The notes beneath the pieces were generated by a model. The model saw nothing but the letters and a program-made list of their open reading frames with translations, was not told the DNA's origin and ran no database searches. Both the position numbers and the translations under genes were made by a program. Positions 60,217 to 64,000 of a stretch of 64,000 nucleotides of DNA are shown here, in pieces; position 1 is the stretch's first letter; the number at the start of each line of letters is the position of its first letter. The stretch lies in contig NC_069133.1 in the NCBI RefSeq assembly GCF_026914265.1, positions 9,059,937 to 9,123,936 on the forward strand, written 5' to 3'. The DNA is from Mya arenaria. Its lineage: Eukaryota; Mollusca; Bivalvia; Myida; Myidae.

Positions 60217-60874
60217 TCTGTAGAGGAAAACGTTACGTTTTTCATTATTGCTAGATATATCACCTTATAAGCAGGCATCCATGGATAATTTAACAAAACA
60301 AAGTTATTAAATTTGATTTTTACACATTTTTATAACTTTGTATTATTGTCAAACCTATTGGTATAAAAGGTTTTTATTGTTAAGGTGAATAACTGAACGG
60401 GGCTCATTTTCGCAGACGACGTCACGTGATTATGTGGGCGTTGATGTTGTTTCTGTTCAGAGATTATTTTTATATAGGCGGGATATTTGTATTAACTTAC
60501 TTATATAACGCAATTGTGTCGTTGACGTGGTTCCTCAAGAATGAAAGTAGTCTTGTTTCCCTTACATCCAAAAAGTGAAAGAACCAGTGCATTAACTTTC
60601 GAATGGGGAATAACTGAATGACTTCAAAATAGAAGCTGCCAAAGAGTTGTGAAACTTTAATGTGATATCATGTGTGTTTGGTACAACATAACTGTTCATG
60701 TGATTGTATGTATCTAAGAAATCCTTTTTCATATATTTTGTTATAATCCATTGTGTGAAACTATCATAACCGGGTCCCGGGATTACATTCCTTGTGGGCT
60801 TTTTTATTTCTTGATTTTATTTGTTGTGTATTTGTGATAACAATGTTCATGTTTTTTCGGTAGCGTTTATCAAC

Positions 60875-60880
60875 AATAAA
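60875..60880 (+). terminator. Probable polyadenylation signal of the tetraspanin gene
   Basis: AATAAA about 865 bases after the stop codon, followed by a TG-rich stretch. No nearer AATAAA was noticed. Confidence 0.5.
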
Positions 60881-61069
60881 CTCTTCTGTATGCCTGTATG
60901 TCTGTCATTTAATCTGCAGAGATCATTTAATGATATGTGGTCAGCCTACCGAGCTTGCTAAATATTTACAAACATATACCTATTTTCATGAATTTCCCAA
61001 TGACGTTACTCTGCATATATCCTTATGCAAATTGGGGGTAAGGTGACCAAATATGGAAATCGAACTATT

Positions 61070-61345
61070 GCATTTATGTCTGGAAACCAGTGATATAAGA
61101 CTGCTGACAAAATATCAGACCGCAGTTTTTCATAAGAACGTTCGAAAATAGATATTTATGGCTAAAAGCGTTTCTAACGCTTTAAGAAAAATGGTTTTTA
61201 AGCAGTTTGCCAAGAATTGAGATTTGTTATTTAGTGGGTAATCGTATATGACTGAATTGAATGCATTGACGCCAAAATTAGATGATTCTGAGACAAAAAT
61301 TAAAACAAAAGTCAATTCTGTCAATATGTGGGAGTGCAGCTTTAA
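61070..61345. mobile_element. Partial copy of palindromic MITE family B
   Basis: GTCTGGAAACCAGTGATATA, AGACTGCTGACAAAATATCA and the right end GGGAGTGCAGCTTTAA match 43697-44077. The left terminus is missing. Confidence 0.7.
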
Positions 61346-61619
61346 TAAGTCATTTTTTACGTACTCAATAATTTTTAGAAGTGACAATTTCATTGTATGT
61401 TATACTGCGGCTATACAAGAGCAATGATATTTTGGTTTAACCCTTAAATGTTCCACGCATCCACTCCATAAAGCATAGTTTTATCTTTGAATATGCATTA
61501 ATTATATTTCAAAGGTTTAATTAACTGAGGTGCTTTCACTAAATACATAGTTGACAGTGCAAAGCATATTATGATCTCAACCTAAATGATATTTACTATA
61601 ATTCTAGTTAGAGGTTATA

Positions 61620-61921
61620 AACCAGTCAATTGTAACCACGCCCCTCCCCCCACCCCAGGTCCGGGGAATAGCGGGGACTTTGACTTTCGGTCCAGCCAAC
61701 TCCGGGTAAAATCCCCGTCCTGCGGGGACAAACTGATGGTTAAATCCCCGCCAAATGCCCTCGCACCCCAGGGAGCCTAGGTAAGGCCCATTCCCCGCTA
61801 TATTTTGTGCGAAGACAAAACCACCGCATTCACCCGGGACTGTGGGCCCATTTCCCCGGCTATCCTCGGTATACCCCCGGACGGGGGGAGGGGGTGGGCG
61901 TGGTTACAATTGACTGGTGCA
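61620..61921. mobile_element. MITE family A, copy 3
   Basis: Same orientation as copy 1 (GGTCCGGGGAATAGCGGGG interior). The left terminus lacks the first TGC. TAA lies at both flanks (61618-61620 and 61922-61924). Confidence 0.85.
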
Positions 61922-63097
61922 TAAAGTCTGCTAAATTGTAATTCCATCCTGCCTCCTATCATTTTAAAATCAGACAAAGAGGCGCAAAATGACTGTATAA
62001 AGTAAGATATTGCCAACTATGTATTGACGGGTTTAAAGATAACTACAAAAGAGCACGTGCAAAACATTGACATGTCAGTTTAATATAATGTTCAAAGGAT
62101 TTATTCAACAGGTTGTATAGTACACATTTAGTGTTCGAAACTATGTGTAGGAGATAGCATTATTTTTCAAACCTACCGTACGCTCACTTTGGTAAACTTG
62201 TATGTGATCTTTTCGAACAAAATTTCACCAGTATCACTACCGAAAGTGTTTTGCTTATAGAAACACACATTTGAAATCATCGCCATAACCGTAATCTCGT
62301 ATATCTAGAAAAACACAACATGTCATCAAGCTATAACCAGAAACTTTTCTATGTAGAAAACAACAACAACATTTTATAATCGCCATAACCGCAAGCGCTA
62401 CTATCTAGAACAAAAACACAACATGTCACCAACGCCATAGCCACAAGCACATCAATTTAGAAACGCACAACTTGGTATATACATCACCAATGCAAGCGGT
62501 CCTATCATAAAACACACAATGTGTCATCTGCACCACCACCGCAACACTTTTTGAACATGATGCTTTAAGTTTATTATAGGCTGCTGATACATTATAACCA
62601 AAAACAAAACAAGATAAACAAATTTCAATATATATTCTCGATTCGAAGCAGTTGCGTTTATCAGAAAGTATTCGAAATTGCCGAAAGGCCGTTAATTTTA
62701 GGATTATATATATATGTTATAGGAGTGAATTCCTGCTTTTGTGTCATATGACCTGTTAAAAAAGGTCACAGTTTAACCTCGCGATTTAATTCGCTATGAA
62801 AAGATACACCCTAGTTAAAAATAAAAGATGCTCAAATCTTAAATCAAAATCTCGCCTCTTTTTGTTGCATTTTTAGGAGTGAACTTATTCGATTTAGTGC
62901 ATTATTTGATCGAACATAAGATGCGAGGATGTACCGAATCAATTAATCGAACACAACATGAAAGGCTAGTATGTTCATATTTGAGTCAAATGAGTAAAAC
63001 ACGATCAGAGATCAAATAAACAAAATTGCACTTTTAAAATGTTAAGCTATATTGTGTCCCTTTAATACATAATCACTAAGGCCCATCGGCCACATAA
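61922..63097. other. Intergenic with a faint degenerate repeat
   Basis: At 62255-62550, worn units share CGCCATAACCGCAAG, CTAGAA and ACACAACATGTCA words at roughly 55-60 base spacing. No gene is recognised. Confidence 0.4.
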
Positions 63098-63400
63098 GTC
63101 CGCCCGGTTAGCTCAGTCGGTAGAGCGTTGGACTGTTAATCGGACAACCCGGGTTCGATTCCCGGGCGGACCAGGTCACTTCTGTTGTGATTGGTTATAA
63201 AATCCTTTCTACGACCATTCGCACTGTACCACTGCCCCTGGCATGTACAGAAGTTGTCAGTTCCTTGCAGAGGTGAAGGCACCTAGTACTGGTTAACCGC
63301 CCAGGAAAGGTGTGCGGTGGTTGAACTGTCACTCTGGGACCCTTCTATGTGCTCACGCCGGGACCCGGAGTATAATCTACTAACACCACCACCACCAACA
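63098..63400 (+). mobile_element. tRNA-derived SINE
   Basis: The head at 63098-63173 has an A box (GGTTAGCTCAGTCGG), an anticodon-like GTT in a CTGTTAA loop, and a B box (GGGTTCGATTCCC). A GC-rich body follows with GGCACCTAGTACTGGTTAAC and CGCCCAGGAAAGGTG, and the tail is (ACC)n/CCACCAACA. The acceptor arm does not fit a functional tRNA: the outer ten bases GTCCGCCCGG pair with CCGGGCGGAC, overlapping the T stem, and the anticodon stem has a mismatch. It is therefore a SINE head and not a tRNA gene. Confidence 0.75.
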
Positions 63401-64000
63401 ATCGGCCACAAGAGCTGAGACAAATGCGCATAAAGTTGCAGGCTATATACCGTTTATTGTTTGGTGTGCGCAGTAGATTGCGTTTAACTACTGTAAGGTT
63501 TATCCATGCGTAATAAAACAAGTTGGATGCCGGGCTTATCGTCGTAGTCTTGGTTGCAGCAATATAGCTTGAATAAAGCATTTAGCTATAGTATAAACCG
63601 ACGGCAGACACACTTAGTCGAAGATTGGATGGATCGTGCAGGTAAAACACATTTGGTCTTGTTTAATGTCTTTTAAAGATTCCGTTAAAGAAAACGTTCT
63701 ATACACATGCATGCTCATGTAGCCATTGCTTGAATAACGTTACAGTGAATTTGATAAATATTTTTGTATTGTACATGTCCAATAAGCAAAAATATTTCTT
63801 TCATGCTTTTCGATGAAATATGGGGTTTTATCAGTGAAATAACAACAGTAAAAATATCAATATGATACCCATACATGCTTGTTAACGTTGCTAAAAATAT
63901 TCGCACTCGTACATTTGTGCTTTTATTATTTAGATTATCACGAAATAAATCATACAAATGGTCGTCAAATCATTAACATGAATTTGCTGCACATGAAGTG
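63401..64000. other. Right edge, no gene seen
   Basis: No supported feature. Confidence 0.4.

Noticed and set aside
63098-63173. Functional tRNA-Asn gene (GTT anticodon)
   Set aside because: The acceptor arm is out of register, the anticodon stem has a mismatch, and a SINE body with a repeat tail follows directly.

Overview
The window looks like AT-rich nuclear DNA from a bivalve mollusc. It has intron-bearing animal genes with GT-AG junctions, long introns full of minisatellites, tRNA-derived SINEs, palindromic MITEs and decayed LINEs. This assignment rests on the gene families and repeat style seen by eye; no database was searched. Four host gene families are supported.

Layout. (1) 0-18 kb holds part of a tandem array of rhodopsin-like GPCR genes on the minus strand. 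One copy is intact (13064-14368). One is interrupted by a single in-frame TAG (2142-3464). Duplicated flanks (1-480 resembles 17470-17960) suggest another copy beyond the left edge. Between the two receptors lie an L1/Tx1-type endonuclease fossil, an unclassified repeat pair and a 5'-truncated LINE with a long open reverse transcriptase frame and a (TTCTG)n tail. (2) 18-24 kb is repeat-rich: two LINE fragments in opposite orientation, a TTA-flanked MITE, a 53-bp satellite of about 19 units, Tc1/mariner-like MITEs and an RT remnant. (3) 24.6-30.5 kb holds a SOUL heme-binding (HEBP2-like) gene of four exons (27921-30487, +). A decayed copy with recognisable parts of all four exons lies head-to-head with it (24600-26540, -). 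(4) 35.1-40.6 kb is a four-exon CRIP1-type single-LIM gene (+) with a 30-bp repeat and a SINE in its introns. (5) 41-47 kb is intergenic, with SINE pieces, MITEs and a 68-bp tandem repeat. (6) 47.3-60.0 kb is a seven-exon TSPAN33-like tetraspanin (+) with eight loop cysteines (TspanC8 type). Its introns contain a 31-bp satellite of 2.1 kb, a related 37-bp repeat, a 32-bp satellite of 2.6 kb and a foldback element. (7) 61-64 kb holds further MITE copies and a tRNA-derived SINE.

The genes do not form a pathway. GPCR and tetraspanin products act in membranes, CRIP1 is a small zinc-binding LIM protein, and SOUL proteins bind heme or tetrapyrrole. The most interesting points are: the receptor stop codon, which is one A-to-G step (the kind A-to-I editing makes) from the paralogue's Trp codon; the inverted SOUL duplicate and the hydrophobic C-terminal extension of the intact SOUL protein; complementary foldback arms flanking in-frame tetraspanin exons 5-6; and the related or higher-order satellites inside tetraspanin introns. 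I found no convincing viral or LTR element and no CRISPR array. All coordinates were read by eye, so repeat edges may be off by tens of bases.
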